Origin: JAZQNF01 sp045641505
GTDB lineage: Bacteria; Bacillota; Clostridia; Lachnospirales; Bianqueaceae
NCBI GenBank assembly: GCA_045641505.1
Contig: JAZUHB010000103.1
Span: 1-26,502, forward strand
Length of the DNA: 26,502 bases
Direction of reading: 5' to 3'
The position numbers and the translations under genes were made by a program. Every line of letters begins with the position of its first letter. Position 1 is the stretch's first letter. Below, in pieces: positions 14,727-22,860 of this stretch. The notes below the pieces were generated by a model that saw only the letters and a list, made by a program, of their open reading frames with translations, was not told where the DNA came from and ran no database searches.

Positions 14727-16376
14727 ATGGACTATTCCAGACTTGCCGACCTTCTTTTCCCGAACATCACGACGACTCCCGAGTACTGGGAGGAAAAATT
14801 CCCCGAGCGCGAGCTGCCCGAGGGCGCCAAGGTCACCCGTATGGCCCCCAGCCCCACCGGCTTCATGCACCTGGGCAATCTCTACGGCGCGCTGGTGGAT
14901 GAGCGTCTCGCCCATCAGAGCGGCGGCGTTTTCTATCTCCGCATCGAGGATACCGACCAGAAGCGTCTCGTCGCGAACGGCGTCGCGATGATCCTCGAGG
15001 TCTTCGACAAGTTCGGTCTCGCCTTCGACGAGGGCGCCTCCCTCGAGGGCGACCGCGGCATCTACGGCCCCTATCATCAGAGCAAGCGCGCGGAGATCTA
15101 CCAGACCTTCGCGAAGAAGCTGGTGGCGGAGGGCAAGGCCTACCCCTGCTTCTGCACCGAGGAGGAGCTCTCCGCGATGCGCGCCGTGCAGGAGGAGGGC
15201 AAGGAGAACCCCGGCTACTACGGCAAGTACGCCAAGTGCCGCTGCCTCTCCATGGAGGAGGTCGAGGCGAAGCTGGCCGAGGGCATTCCCTACGTCATCC
15301 GCTTCCGCTCCGAGGGCTCTCTCGAGCACAAGATCAAGTTCACCGACCAGGTGAAGGGCCAGATGGAGATCACCGAGAACGATCAGGATGTCGTCATCCT
15401 GAAGAGCGACGGCATCCCCACCTACCATTTCGCCCATGTCGTCGACGATCATCTGATGCGCACCACCCACGTCGTCCGCGGCGAGGAGTGGCTGCCCACC
15501 CTGCCCATCCATCTGCAGCTCTTCGACGCGCTCGGCTGGAAGAAGCCGAAGTACGTCCACACCGCCCAGCTGATGAAGATGGACGGCAGCTCCAAGCGCA
15601 AGCTTTCCAAGCGGAAGGATCCCGAGTTCGCGCTGTCCTACTATTTCGAGCAGGGCATCCCGATTTCTGCCGCGATCGAGTACATCCTGACCATGCTGAA
15701 CTCCAACTTCGAGGAGTGGCGCATGGCGAACCCGATGGCCCCGGTCGACGATTTCAAATTCACCACCAACAAGATGAGCGCCTCCGGTGCCCTCTTCGAT
15801 CTCGCGAAGCTCGAGGACGTCTGCCGGAACGTCGTTTCCCGCATGAGCGCGGAGGAGGTCTATGACGAGGTCCTTGCCTGGGCGCAGGAGTACGATCCTG
15901 AGTTCGCCGGCCTCATCAGCCGCGATCCGGAGTACACGAAGGCCATCCTTTCCATCGGCCGCGGCGGCAAGAAGCCCCGCAAGGATTTCGGCCAGTGGAA
16001 CGAGGTGAAGGCCTACCTGAGCTTCTTCTTCGACGAGCTCTTCGCGCCCGATTACAGCGGCATGCCCGCGCAGCTCGCGCCTGAGACCGTGAAGCGGATC
16101 CTCGCCGATTACGAGGCGGCCTACGAGCCCGCGGAGGACTCGGACAGCTGGTTCGCCGGTGTGAAGGCGCTTTGCCCCGCCTACGGCTTTGCCGCCGACA
16201 TGAAGGCCTACAAGGCCGAGCCCGAGGCGTTCGCCGGCAGCGTGGCCGATCTTTCCATGGTGCTCCGCGTGGCCGTCTGCGGCCGCACGAACGCGCCGGA
16301 TCTCTATACCGTCATGACGCTTCTGGGCGCTGAGAAAGTGAAGGAGCGCCTCGCGGCGGCCCGGGAGGCCCTCTGA
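14727..16376 (+). CDS. gltX: Glutamyl-tRNA synthetase
   Basis: A 549-aa class I synthetase, longer than the usual 470-500 residues. The HIGH motif is in APSPTGFMHLGN (40-51), and the KMSKS motif is KLSKR (292-296). FYLRIEDTDQKR is typical. A CxC pair (CFC, about 132-134) and a later CRC (about 172-174) could bind zinc, as in some GluRS. The extra length lies mostly in the C-terminal half. It charges tRNA-Glu and, if the cell lacks GlnRS, tRNA-Gln as well; I cannot decide that here. AAGGAG precedes the ATG. Its stop TGA overlaps the ATG of the next gene by one base. Confidence 0.95.
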   Translation: MDYSRLADLLFPNITTTPEYWEEKFPERELPEGAKVTRMAPSPTGFMHLGNLYGALVDERLAHQSGGVFYLRIEDTDQKRLVANGVAMILEVFDKFGLAFDEGASLEGDRGIYGPYHQSKRAEIYQTFAKKLVAEGKAYPCFCTEEELSAMRAVQEEGKENPGYYGKYAKCRCLSMEEVEAKLAEGIPYVIRFRSEGSLEHKIKFTDQVKGQMEITENDQDVVILKSDGIPTYHFAHVVDDHLMRTTHVVRGEEWLPTLPIHLQLFDALGWKKPKYVHTAQLMKMDGSSKRKLSKRKDPEFALSYYFEQGIPISAAIEYILTMLNSNFEEWRMANPMAPVDDFKFTTNKMSASGALFDLAKLEDVCRNVVSRMSAEEVYDEVLAWAQEYDPEFAGLISRDPEYTKAILSIGRGGKKPRKDFGQWNEVKAYLSFFFDELFAPDYSGMPAQLAPETVKRILADYEAAYEPAEDSDSWFAGVKALCPAYGFAADMKAYKAEPEAFAGSVADLSMVLRVAVCGRTNAPDLYTVMTLLGAEKVKERLAAAREAL

Positions 16377-16939
16377 TGGCCCTGCGGGCGATCCCGGAGG
16401 GGATGCGGCGGACGGCGGAGCTGGACCGGGAGACGGACCGGAAATACTTCTGGACCGTGAACGGCCTGCGGATCCTGCTGCTCGTCCTGCTGGGGCTTCT
16501 CGGCTGGCTGGTCCTGCCGATGGCGCTCGTGGAGAACGGGCTTCTGGCGGCGGAGCTTGCGGCCTTTCTCGTAGGCCTCGCACTGTGCCTGCTGCTTACC
16601 GGTCTCGTCCGGAGAACGCTGATGAAGCGGCTTTCCGGCGCGCCGGCCCGCTTCGTCTGGCGGGAGCTCTTCCCTTCCTCCGAAAGCGCGGCGTGCTTTA
16701 CGCCCGCGGAGTTTTGCCTCACCGTCTGCCTGTTCCCGGCGGTCTGGGCAGCGGTTTGCCTGACCCTCACCCTCTGTCTGGGCGCCGCCTGGAAATGGGT
16801 GTTCTACTGGCTCCTGCTCGCGGATGTTCTCGGCTTCTGCGCCGAGATCCCGCTGCTTGCCGTCATTTTCCGCGTGTCGAAACGGGCACTTCTCCGCGAC
16901 CGCGAAAGCGTGCTGGAGGTCTATTCCGATGAAGAATGA
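16376..16939 (+). CDS. Predicted four-helix membrane protein of unknown function
   Basis: A 187-aa protein that I do not recognise. A charged N-terminus (1-25, with RRTAELDRETDRKY) is followed by four likely membrane helices at about 32-51, 54-79, 107-133 and 140-165, in two pairs split by a short basic/aromatic loop (RRTLMKRLSGAPARFVWREL). The tail is charged and ends EVYSDEE. No catalytic motif is visible. The ATG shares a base with the gltX stop, and the gene's last 11 bases overlap the sirtuin gene, so all three are translationally coupled. Codon use matches the neighbours, so it is a real gene rather than an antisense shadow. Confidence 0.75.
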   Translation: MALRAIPEGMRRTAELDRETDRKYFWTVNGLRILLLVLLGLLGWLVLPMALVENGLLAAELAAFLVGLALCLLLTGLVRRTLMKRLSGAPARFVWRELFPSSESAACFTPAEFCLTVCLFPAVWAAVCLTLTLCLGAAWKWVFYWLLLADVLGFCAEIPLLAVIFRVSKRALLRDRESVLEVYSDEE

Positions 16940-17675
16940 ACTGGCGCGGTATCTGAAGGAAAGCCGCCGCACCGTCTTTTTCGGCGGCGCCGGAGTGTCC
17001 ACCGAAAGCGGGATCCCGGATTTCCGGAGCGCGAACGGCCTGTACCGCCAGGATCTGGGCGAGGTTCCACCGGAGGAGATCCTTTCCGCGACCTTTTTCT
17101 ACCGTCATACGGCGGAGTTCTACGATTTCTACCGGCGCGCGATGCTCTATCCGGACGCGCAGCCGGGCCCCGCGCATAAGGCGCTGGCGGAGCTGGAGCG
17201 GCGCGGACTTCTGTCCCTCGTCGCGACCCAGAACATCGACGGCCTCCATCAGGCGGCCGGAAGCCGCAGCGTCGCGGAGCTCCACGGGACCGTGCGGAAA
17301 AACTTCTGCCTCGACTGCGGCCGCGAATACGGGATGGAGATCATCACGGAGACGGAGGGGATTCCCCGCTGTCCCCGCTGCGGCGGCCTGATCAAGCCCC
17401 GCGTCACCCTTTATGAAGAAAATCTGCCGGAGGGCGTGTTCGAACGGGCGCTCACGGAGGTCGCGCAGGCGGATCTTATGATCGTGGGCGGCACCTCGCT
17501 CTCGGTCTATCCGGCGGCCGGCCTGGTCCGCTATTTCCGCGGCCGGCATCTGGTCATCATCAACCGCGACGCGACACCGGCGGACCGGGAGGCGGATCTC
17601 GTCTTTCACGAGTCCATCGGTAAGGTCCTCGGCGAGGCTGTGGCGGCGCTCGACGCGGAAGATCCGGAAGAATAA
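16929..17675 (+). CDS. cobB: NAD-dependent protein deacylase, sirtuin family
   Basis: A 248-aa sirtuin. The ATG at 16929 lies inside the preceding gene; starting there gives the normal sirtuin N-terminus. Motifs: GAGVSTESGIPDFRS (20-34), TQNIDGLHQAAGS (100-112), ELHGT (117-121) with catalytic His119, zinc Cys at 127, 130, 148 and 151 (CLDC, CPRC), VGGTSLSVYPAAGLV, and the NAD-binding IINRD. It removes acyl groups from lysines using NAD+, giving nicotinamide and O-acyl-ADP-ribose. No Ala-Tyr-Arg signs of a desuccinylase are obvious; TAEFYDFYRR occupies that region. Targets are unknown. A GGCAC/GTGCC hairpin without a T run follows. Confidence 0.94.
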   Translation: MKNELARYLKESRRTVFFGGAGVSTESGIPDFRSANGLYRQDLGEVPPEEILSATFFYRHTAEFYDFYRRAMLYPDAQPGPAHKALAELERRGLLSLVATQNIDGLHQAAGSRSVAELHGTVRKNFCLDCGREYGMEIITETEGIPRCPRCGGLIKPRVTLYEENLPEGVFERALTEVAQADLMIVGGTSLSVYPAAGLVRYFRGRHLVIINRDATPADREADLVFHESIGKVLGEAVAALDAEDPEE

Positions 17676-17737
17676 CGGCGGCACATAGCGGTGCCTGAAC
17701 GAACAGCCGCGGCGGCGCGGCGGAAAGGAGGCGGACG

Positions 17738-19123
17738 TTGTCCAACAAGAAACAGAAGAACGGGATCTCCCTCGTGCTGATCGTTTCGATCGTGATCTTC
17801 GTGTATCTTCTGATCCTCCTCATCCGCTTTCTGGCCAGCTCCAGCGTGAAGTACATGGTGGCGGAGCGCAGGACGCTCACGGACCAGTTCACCGTGAAGG
17901 CGGTGATCACGCGGGAGGAAACGCTGGTGCGCGCGTCGGCCACGGGCGTGGTGGAGTACTACTACGCCGGCGGCGAAAAGCTCAGGAAGAACACCCGCAT
18001 GGGCGTTCTGCTCGACGCCTACTACGGAGATCTGCTCGAAAAGAAGATGGCCCAGGTCTACGAGGAGCTGGACGAGACGGAGACCGAATATCCGTCCTAC
18101 TTCGCCGACATCGACAGCGAGATGTACGGCGACATCGTCCGCTTTCTCAAGGAGCGGCCGGACGGCGACCTCGATTCGCTGCAGCTGCTCAAGGAGAAGC
18201 TGCTGGAATCCCGCGATTACCGGCGCGAGCTCTACACCCTGAGCGCGAACAAGCGCGTGCTGGCGCTCCTGCAGGAGGCCGGCGTCTACCTGAATGAGCG
18301 CGCGGCCGAGAGCCAGGATCTCTACATCCGCTCGGCCTGCCTGATCGAGTATTCCTATGACGGCTACGAGGGCTGGACCCCCGGGCAGATCGGCGCCGAC
18401 TTCATCGACTATTACGAGGGCAGCTACCGCTACCTCGACGTGGCGCTCCGCAACCGGGAGAAGGGCGAGCCCCTGTACCGGATGATTACCTCCGAGACCT
18501 GGAACCTGACGATGTTCCTCAGCACCGAGGAGGCATCCTTCTTCTCCGGCAGGGAGGAGGTGAGCTTCCTCTGCGGCGGCGAGAAGATGACCGCCAAGAT
18601 CCGCGAGCTCCGCGAGGAGAGCGGCCGGTGGAAACTGGTGCTCGAGCTCAATTCCCGCATGCAGACCTACGTGAACGAGCGCGTGCTCGAGCTGACCTTC
18701 GTGCGGAGCTCCGTCTCCGGTATCGTCGTTTCCGAGGAATGCCTCGACACGGACGTCTACTATTATCTTCCCCGGGATTTCGTGACCCGCAGCGGCCTCG
18801 AGCGCACGGTGCTCCGGAAGGGGGAGGAAAAGGATGAGCCGGTCAGCCTCGATGTGATCTGGAGCGACGAGCTCTACTATTACTTCAAGCTGCCCGAGGG
18901 ACTCCGCGAGGGCGACACGGTCATCTACGTGCGGCCCGCTGACGCGGCCGGTCCCGCCCCCCACGCGGAAACGGCGGAGATCCGCGACTCGAAGGAGCTT
19001 ACCGGCGTGCTCGTCGTGAACGGCAACAACGAGGTCTTCAAGGCCGTTGAGGTGCTGTACCGGGAGGGCGGCTACGCGGTGATCGAGGGCATCTCGCAAT
19101 ACGACCGCGTGAAGATCCGCTGA
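17738..19123 (+). CDS. HlyD-like membrane protein upstream of the sepF cluster
   Basis: A 461-aa protein with a TTG start, supported by AAAGGAGG (17724-17731) six bases upstream; no in-frame ATG lies near. A basic N-terminus (NKKQKNG) and a single membrane helix (about 11-33) leave a large outside domain. The segment after it resembles the biotinyl/lipoyl half-motif of membrane-fusion proteins (AVITREETLVRASATGVVEY, with GEKLRKNTRMGVL), then comes a long charged helical insertion (about 100-200) and a beta-rich C-terminal half (FVRSSVSGIVVSEE, LEGISQYDRVKIR-like end). HlyD-like proteins of this type occur beside sepF in clostridia; no ABC or RND partner is adjacent. Function unknown; an envelope or division role is inference. 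Ends at a bidirectional terminator. Confidence 0.75.
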   Translation: MSNKKQKNGISLVLIVSIVIFVYLLILLIRFLASSSVKYMVAERRTLTDQFTVKAVITREETLVRASATGVVEYYYAGGEKLRKNTRMGVLLDAYYGDLLEKKMAQVYEELDETETEYPSYFADIDSEMYGDIVRFLKERPDGDLDSLQLLKEKLLESRDYRRELYTLSANKRVLALLQEAGVYLNERAAESQDLYIRSACLIEYSYDGYEGWTPGQIGADFIDYYEGSYRYLDVALRNREKGEPLYRMITSETWNLTMFLSTEEASFFSGREEVSFLCGGEKMTAKIRELREESGRWKLVLELNSRMQTYVNERVLELTFVRSSVSGIVVSEECLDTDVYYYLPRDFVTRSGLERTVLRKGEEKDEPVSLDVIWSDELYYYFKLPEGLREGDTVIYVRPADAAGPAPHAETAEIRDSKELTGVLVVNGNNEVFKAVEVLYREGGYAVIEGISQYDRVKIR

Positions 19124-19128
19124 AAACA

Positions 19129-19169
19129 CAAAAAAAGAACGCAGCCCGCGGGCTGCGTTTTTCTTTTTC
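19129..19169. terminator. Bidirectional terminator between HlyD-like and DUF5684 genes
   Basis: An almost perfect hairpin, AACGCAGC/GCTGCGTT (19138-19145 with 19152-19159; GC-rich centre), is flanked by an A run (19129-19136) and T runs (19158-19162, 19164-19168). It can stop both convergent genes. Confidence 0.88.
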
Positions 19170-19173
19170 TGAT

Positions 19174-19710
19174 TCAATCGTTTTGAGGACCGATGTAGCG
19201 GGTCTTGCCGAAGGCCAGGAGCAGGAAGAACACGATCGGGAAAGCCGCCAGGCCCCAGGCGAAGCTCTTTTCGCGGCCGAAGGCGGTGGCGAGATGGATC
19301 AGCAGGCGGATGCTCATGATGATCATCACCAGGATGCAGGCGACGGAGAAGGCCGCGGTTCCGATCATGACGCCCAGCTGCACAGGCGTCGCGGCCGCGA
19401 GGCCGTAGCTCTTGAAGTACGTGAACATGATGAAGGTGCTGACGAAGAACATCGCGAACCAGAAGAGGAAAAGGTAGAAACGGCCGGGCTTCCAGGCGAT
19501 GTTGAACTGATTGTAGATATTGTAGACGGGGAGCAGGCATTTCCAGCCGGGACAGCCGGCTTTTGTATACAGCTTCCAGAAGACGATGACCATCAGGATG
19601 CCCGAAACGAGGGCGAAATACACCGCGGTGATCTCGAGCGCGATCCGGAACTGGGCGGCATAGCGGGCCAGTAAAACCAGAACGACGTCTTCGGCTAATA
19701 CAGCGTACAC
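19174..19710 (-). CDS. DUF5684-type multi-pass membrane protein
   Basis: A 178-aa protein, GTG start with AGGAGG seven bases upstream. Four to five membrane helices (about 31-48, 79-99, 112-137, 150-167) are seen. The motif KLYTKAGCPGWKCLLPVYNIY after the first helix and the C-terminal LATAFGREKSFAWGLAAFPI are typical of the DUF5684 family, small membrane proteins of unknown function found widely in Gram-positive bacteria. It is a lone gene on the minus strand, set between the HlyD-like gene and sepF, with its own promoter and a shared terminator. Confidence 0.85.
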   Translation of the reverse strand: MYAVLAEDVVLVLLARYAAQFRIALEITAVYFALVSGILMVIVFWKLYTKAGCPGWKCLLPVYNIYNQFNIAWKPGRFYLFLFWFAMFFVSTFIMFTYFKSYGLAAATPVQLGVMIGTAAFSVACILVMIIMSIRLLIHLATAFGREKSFAWGLAAFPIVFFLLLAFGKTRYIGPQND

Positions 19711-19752
19711 GACCTTGCCTCCTTTATCCCTTTAATTGGTTGAATTGTGATA

Positions 19753-19780
19753 ATTATAACATTCTATTCGTTTTTTTCAA
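19753..19780 (-). promoter_or_regulatory. Promoter for the DUF5684 gene
   Basis: Read on the minus strand: TTGAAA (19780-19775), 16 bases, then TATAAT (19758-19753), preceded by TGT, so also an extended -10. It is about 43 bases from the GTG start. Confidence 0.75.
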
Positions 19781-19920
19781 GAGGATAGGGTATGTAAAAA
19801 ATACAATTTTTATGCGGGAAAAACCAGGACATGGGCTGATTTATCCAAAAAGCATGCATAGACGGTGCAGCGGCAGGCTGAGCGGCGGCGGCCGGACCCC
19901 GGGACAGCGGCCGTTTCTTC
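19781..19920. other. Intergenic region between divergent promoters
   Basis: This part of the gap between the DUF5684 gene and sepF holds an AT-rich half (19781-19860) and a GC-rich half with a CGGCCG/CGGCCG hairpin (19889-19894 with 19908-19913), followed by TTTCTTCTT. No gene is convincing. A single DnaA-box-like TTATCCAAA (19841-19849) stands alone. Confidence 0.4.
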
Positions 19921-19949
19921 TTGACTTTTTCCCGCCCCGCATTCATAAT
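19921..19949 (+). promoter_or_regulatory. Promoter for sepF-ylmH-lspA-rluD
   Basis: TTGACT at 19921-19926, 17 bases, then CATAAT at 19944-19949, one mismatch in each hexamer. It is about 57 bases before the sepF ATG. Confidence 0.72.
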
Positions 19950-20006
19950 ATAAGAGTATATTTGTATCCGAATGATTACATGCATCATAAATAAGGGAGT
20001 ATCGTC

Positions 20007-20573
20007 ATGGGCAACTTTGGAGCGAAGCTGGCAGAGTTTTTAGGCTTTTCCAACGAATATGAAGAAGACATCTACGAAGAGGAAGTCGCGGAGGAAGAGG
20101 ACGATTCCGAGGAGCTGATGGAAGCGCCCCCCGTGAGCGTGCGTCCCGTCGCCGCCGCCCGTCCCGTCGTGAGCGGCCGCAGCGTCAATATCGATACCTA
20201 TCGCGGACAGAGCTATGACAGCGCCACCGAAACCGGCCGCCGCATCACCAAGGTGATGAACGTCCAGGCCAACGTGCAGATGGAGGTCGTCGTCTCCAGT
20301 CCCGAGAGCCTGAAGGAGGCCAAGGAGCTGGCCCGCAGCATCCGCGAGAAGAAGCCCGTCGTGGTCAACGTGGAGTTCGCCGACAGGGAAACGGCGCAGC
20401 GCATCACGGATTTCCTCTGCGGCTGCAACTATGCCCTGAACGGCAACGTCCAGCGGATCTCCGACAAGGTCTTCATGCTGGCGCCCGAGAACATGGATTT
20501 CGCCGGCGACATCGACCTGCGCGAGGCCATCAAGAACACCGACGGCCTGAAATTCTCCTGGGGCGACGAATAA
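20007..20573 (+). CDS. sepF: Cell division protein SepF
   Basis: A 188-aa protein. The N-terminal GNFGAKLAEFLGFS (2-15) fits the membrane-binding amphipathic helix; a very acidic linker (EEDIYEEEVAEEEDDSEE, 19-36) and a Pro/Arg/Val segment follow. The SepF core runs from about 92: KPVVVNVEFADRETAQRITD then FLCGCNYALNGNVQRISD and VFMLAPENMDF. SepF polymerises into rings and ties FtsZ filaments to the membrane. GGGAG lies before the ATG. The stop TAA shares its last A with the ylmH start. Confidence 0.95.
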   Translation: MGNFGAKLAEFLGFSNEYEEDIYEEEVAEEEDDSEELMEAPPVSVRPVAAARPVVSGRSVNIDTYRGQSYDSATETGRRITKVMNVQANVQMEVVVSSPESLKEAKELARSIREKKPVVVNVEFADRETAQRITDFLCGCNYALNGNVQRISDKVFMLAPENMDFAGDIDLREAIKNTDGLKFSWGDE

Positions 20574-21331
20574 TGGCTGACAAGGAAACGCTGTTCTTTA
20601 CCAAGCATATGGAAGATCTGGCCAGAAGAGCGGAGCGGGACAGTTACTGTCTCAGCTCCGGTTTTTTGAGCGAGCATGAAAAAAAGCTGCTGGAGCAGCT
20701 GGCGCCGTCGCTTCCCGTGACCGTCTCCTTCGAGGGCGGGCACGCGGACGCGGAGCGGACGGTCGCGCTCTTCGTGCCGGAGGGCGCGGAGCCGCTGCCG
20801 GACATCCTCTGCATGAAGGTAACGCTTGGCGGCGAGGATTTCATCGCCGAGGCGCCGGCCCACCGGGATTATCTCGGTGCGCTGATGGGGCTCGGCTTCG
20901 AGCGGGAAAAGCTCGGCGACATCGTCGTGAACGGTCTCAGCGCCTATCTCTTCGTGAAGGAGGACATGGCGTCCTTCCTGAAGGAAAACCTGACCTCCGT
21001 CGGGAAGTATCTCTGCCGGGTCTCCGAGTGCGAATGGGACGAGGCCTTCTCCGGCGTCGTCAAGAAGGAGGCCGTGGTCAGCATGTCGTCGCTTCGGCTC
21101 GATAATGTGGTGAGCCGCGCCTTCAATCTGTCCCGCGGGGACGGAGCGCTGGCGGTGAAGCAGGGGAAGATCTTCCTTGACGGCGTGATGTGCGACAAGA
21201 CCGACAAGGCCGTGGAGCTCGGTCAGTCCGTGACCTTCCGCGGCAAGGGCAAGGTGAAGCTCGTCGAACAGGTGGGCCGCTCCAAGAGCGACCGCCTGCA
21301 GATCAAAATCGAAAAATACGGCATCCGGTAA
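20573..21331 (+). CDS. ylmH: YlmH-type S4-domain RNA-binding protein
   Basis: A 252-aa protein. The N-terminal two thirds (1-165) is the YlmH ferredoxin-like region, with the family's DYLGALMGLGFEREKLGDIV (about 98-117). The C-terminal S4 domain is SMSSLRLDNVVSRAF, then KQGKIFLDGVMCDKTDKAV (about 172-215). YlmH has been linked to rescue of stalled 50S-peptidyl-tRNA complexes in Bacillus and to division by its place in this cluster. It is coupled to sepF by a one-base overlap. Its final stretch ends 12 bases before lspA. Confidence 0.93.
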   Translation: MADKETLFFTKHMEDLARRAERDSYCLSSGFLSEHEKKLLEQLAPSLPVTVSFEGGHADAERTVALFVPEGAEPLPDILCMKVTLGGEDFIAEAPAHRDYLGALMGLGFEREKLGDIVVNGLSAYLFVKEDMASFLKENLTSVGKYLCRVSECEWDEAFSGVVKKEAVVSMSSLRLDNVVSRAFNLSRGDGALAVKQGKIFLDGVMCDKTDKAVELGQSVTFRGKGKVKLVEQVGRSKSDRLQIKIEKYGIR

Positions 21332-21343
21332 AGGAAGACGATT

Positions 21344-21865
21344 ATGAAAAAGAAAATCGGAAGGGCCCTCCTGTACACCGCGGCCGCGGCGCTTCTGGTC
21401 TGGCTCGACCAATGGACCAAGGCGCTCACGCTGGCGCTCCGCAAGGGGCAGCCGCAGTTCGAGCTGATCCGGGGCGTGCTGCATCTCACCTACGTCGAGA
21501 ACCGCGGCGCGATTTTCGGCATCGGCCAGAACAGCACGACGTTCTTCGCGGTCCTGACGCCGGTCTGCCTCGCCTTCGTCATCTACCTCTACGTGAAAAC
21601 GCCGAATGAGCGGAAATTCTGGTGGCTCCGCGCGCTCTGCATGCTGATCGCCGCGGGCGCCGTCGGGAACCTGATCGACCGGCTTTCCCTGGGCTTCGTG
21701 GTGGATATGATCTACTTCGTCCCGATCGATTTCCCGGTGTTCAACGTGGCCGACTGCTACGTGACTGTCGGGACCTTCGGCCTCGCCGCGCTCCTGCTGT
21801 TCTGGAAGGAGCTGGGGGATAAGATGTTTCCCGAGACGGAAAAGAAGGACAAAAACCATGGCTGA
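21344..21865 (+). CDS. lspA: Lipoprotein signal peptidase (signal peptidase II)
   Basis: A 173-aa protein with four membrane helices (about 9-21, 65-84, 94-112, 138-155). Conserved motifs: DQWTK (22-26), VENRGAIFG (51-59), GAVGNLIDRL (105-114), the first catalytic Asp in VVDMIYF (Asp121) and the second in FNVAD (Asp137). It cleaves the signal peptide of prolipoproteins before the lipid-modified Cys. GGAAG precedes the ATG. It overlaps rluD by 8 bases, the standard Gram-positive pairing. Confidence 0.96.
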   Translation: MKKKIGRALLYTAAAALLVWLDQWTKALTLALRKGQPQFELIRGVLHLTYVENRGAIFGIGQNSTTFFAVLTPVCLAFVIYLYVKTPNERKFWWLRALCMLIAAGAVGNLIDRLSLGFVVDMIYFVPIDFPVFNVADCYVTVGTFGLAALLLFWKELGDKMFPETEKKDKNHG

Positions 21866-22805
21866 TTCGTACCGATTCACGGCAGAGGAGGCGGGCGAGA
21901 GACTGGATCTCTTCGTCTGCGGCAAGCTGCCGGAGCTCAGCCGCTCCCGCATCCAGAAGCTTCTGGCGGACGGCGCCCTCACGGTGAACGGCCGCGGCGA
22001 GAAGGCCGGGTACAAGCTCCGCGCGGGCGATCTGGTGGAGCTTTGCGTCCCCGACGTCAAGCCCATGGAGGTCGCGCCGAAGGAGATGGACCTCAAGGTC
22101 GTCTGGGAGGACGCGGATCTCGCGGTGGTCTCGAAGCCCCGCGGGCTCGTGGTCCATCCTGCGGCGGGGCATGAGGACGACACGCTCGTGAACGGCCTTT
22201 TGTACCGCTTCGAGGGCGAGCTTTCCGGCATCAACGGCGTGATGCGGCCGGGCATCGTCCACCGCATCGACAAGGACACCTCCGGGCTCCTCGTGGTCTG
22301 CAAGAGCGACGCGGCCCATCAGGGCATGAGCGAGCTGCTCCGGACCCACGACATCACCCGCGAATACCGGGCCGTGGTCTACGGCAATCTGAAGGACGAC
22401 CGGGGCACGGTGAACGCGCCCGTCGGCCGCATGGACAAGGACCGCAAGAAGATGTGCGTCCGCTGGGACGGCAAGGAGGCGGTGACCCATTACGAGGTGC
22501 TGGAGCGCTTCGGCGAGTTCACCTACGTCGCGTGCCGCCTGGAGACCGGCCGCACCCACCAGATCCGCGTCCACATGAAGCACCTGGGGCACCCCCTGCT
22601 GGGCGACCCGCTCTACGGGCCCGAGAACCCGCGGAGCGCCGTGGTGAAGCGGCTGCGGAGCCTGCCGGGCGGACTGCTCGACGGCCAGATCCTCCACGCG
22701 GGGCTTCTGGGCTTCGTCCACCCGATCACCGGGGAGTACCTGGAGTTCCGTGAGGAGCTGCCGGAGTATTTCGAGACGGTGCTCGCGGAGTTGAGAAAGA
22801 ATTGA
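21858..22805 (+). CDS. rluD: 23S rRNA pseudouridine synthase, RluD/RluA family
   Basis: A 315-aa protein. The S4 domain is at 12-65 (ERLDLFVCGKLPELSRSRIQ). The synthase domain follows: VVSKPRGLVVHP (90-101), then HRIDKDTSG (135-143) with catalytic Asp138, REYRAVVYG, LETGRTHQIRVHM and GHPLLGDPLYG. It isomerises uridines in 23S rRNA; RluD proper acts on the helix 69 loop, but assignment to RluD rather than another RluA-family site is by position and similarity only. Two hairpins follow the stop codon. Confidence 0.93.
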   Translation: MADSYRFTAEEAGERLDLFVCGKLPELSRSRIQKLLADGALTVNGRGEKAGYKLRAGDLVELCVPDVKPMEVAPKEMDLKVVWEDADLAVVSKPRGLVVHPAAGHEDDTLVNGLLYRFEGELSGINGVMRPGIVHRIDKDTSGLLVVCKSDAAHQGMSELLRTHDITREYRAVVYGNLKDDRGTVNAPVGRMDKDRKKMCVRWDGKEAVTHYEVLERFGEFTYVACRLETGRTHQIRVHMKHLGHPLLGDPLYGPENPRSAVVKRLRSLPGGLLDGQILHAGLLGFVHPITGEYLEFREELPEYFETVLAELRKN

Positions 22806-22860
22806 GGAGGGCCCTCGCCCTCCCGAAGGAAACCGTGCCGCCGCACGGTTTTCATATTTT
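22806..22860 (+). terminator. Tandem hairpins after rluD (probable terminator)
   Basis: First stem GGAGGGC/GCCCTCC (22806-22812 with 22817-22823, 4-nt loop). Second stem AAACCGTGC/GCACGGTTT (22830-22838 with 22843-22851, 4-nt loop), followed by TTCATATTTT. The second is a plausible intrinsic terminator with a weak T tract. Confidence 0.6.

Noticed and set aside
17679..17694. GGCAC/GTGCC hairpin after the sirtuin as a terminator
   Set aside because: It has no T run and the next gene follows with a strong RBS and no promoter, so read-through is more likely.
19841..19849. DnaA-box-like TTATCCAAA
   Set aside because: A single imperfect box with no cluster, no dnaA/dnaN nearby and no AT-rich unwinding array; not an origin.
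19740..19994. Short open frame in the sepF upstream region
   Set aside because: It spans the promoters of both flanking genes, lacks an RBS and has an unconvincing composition.
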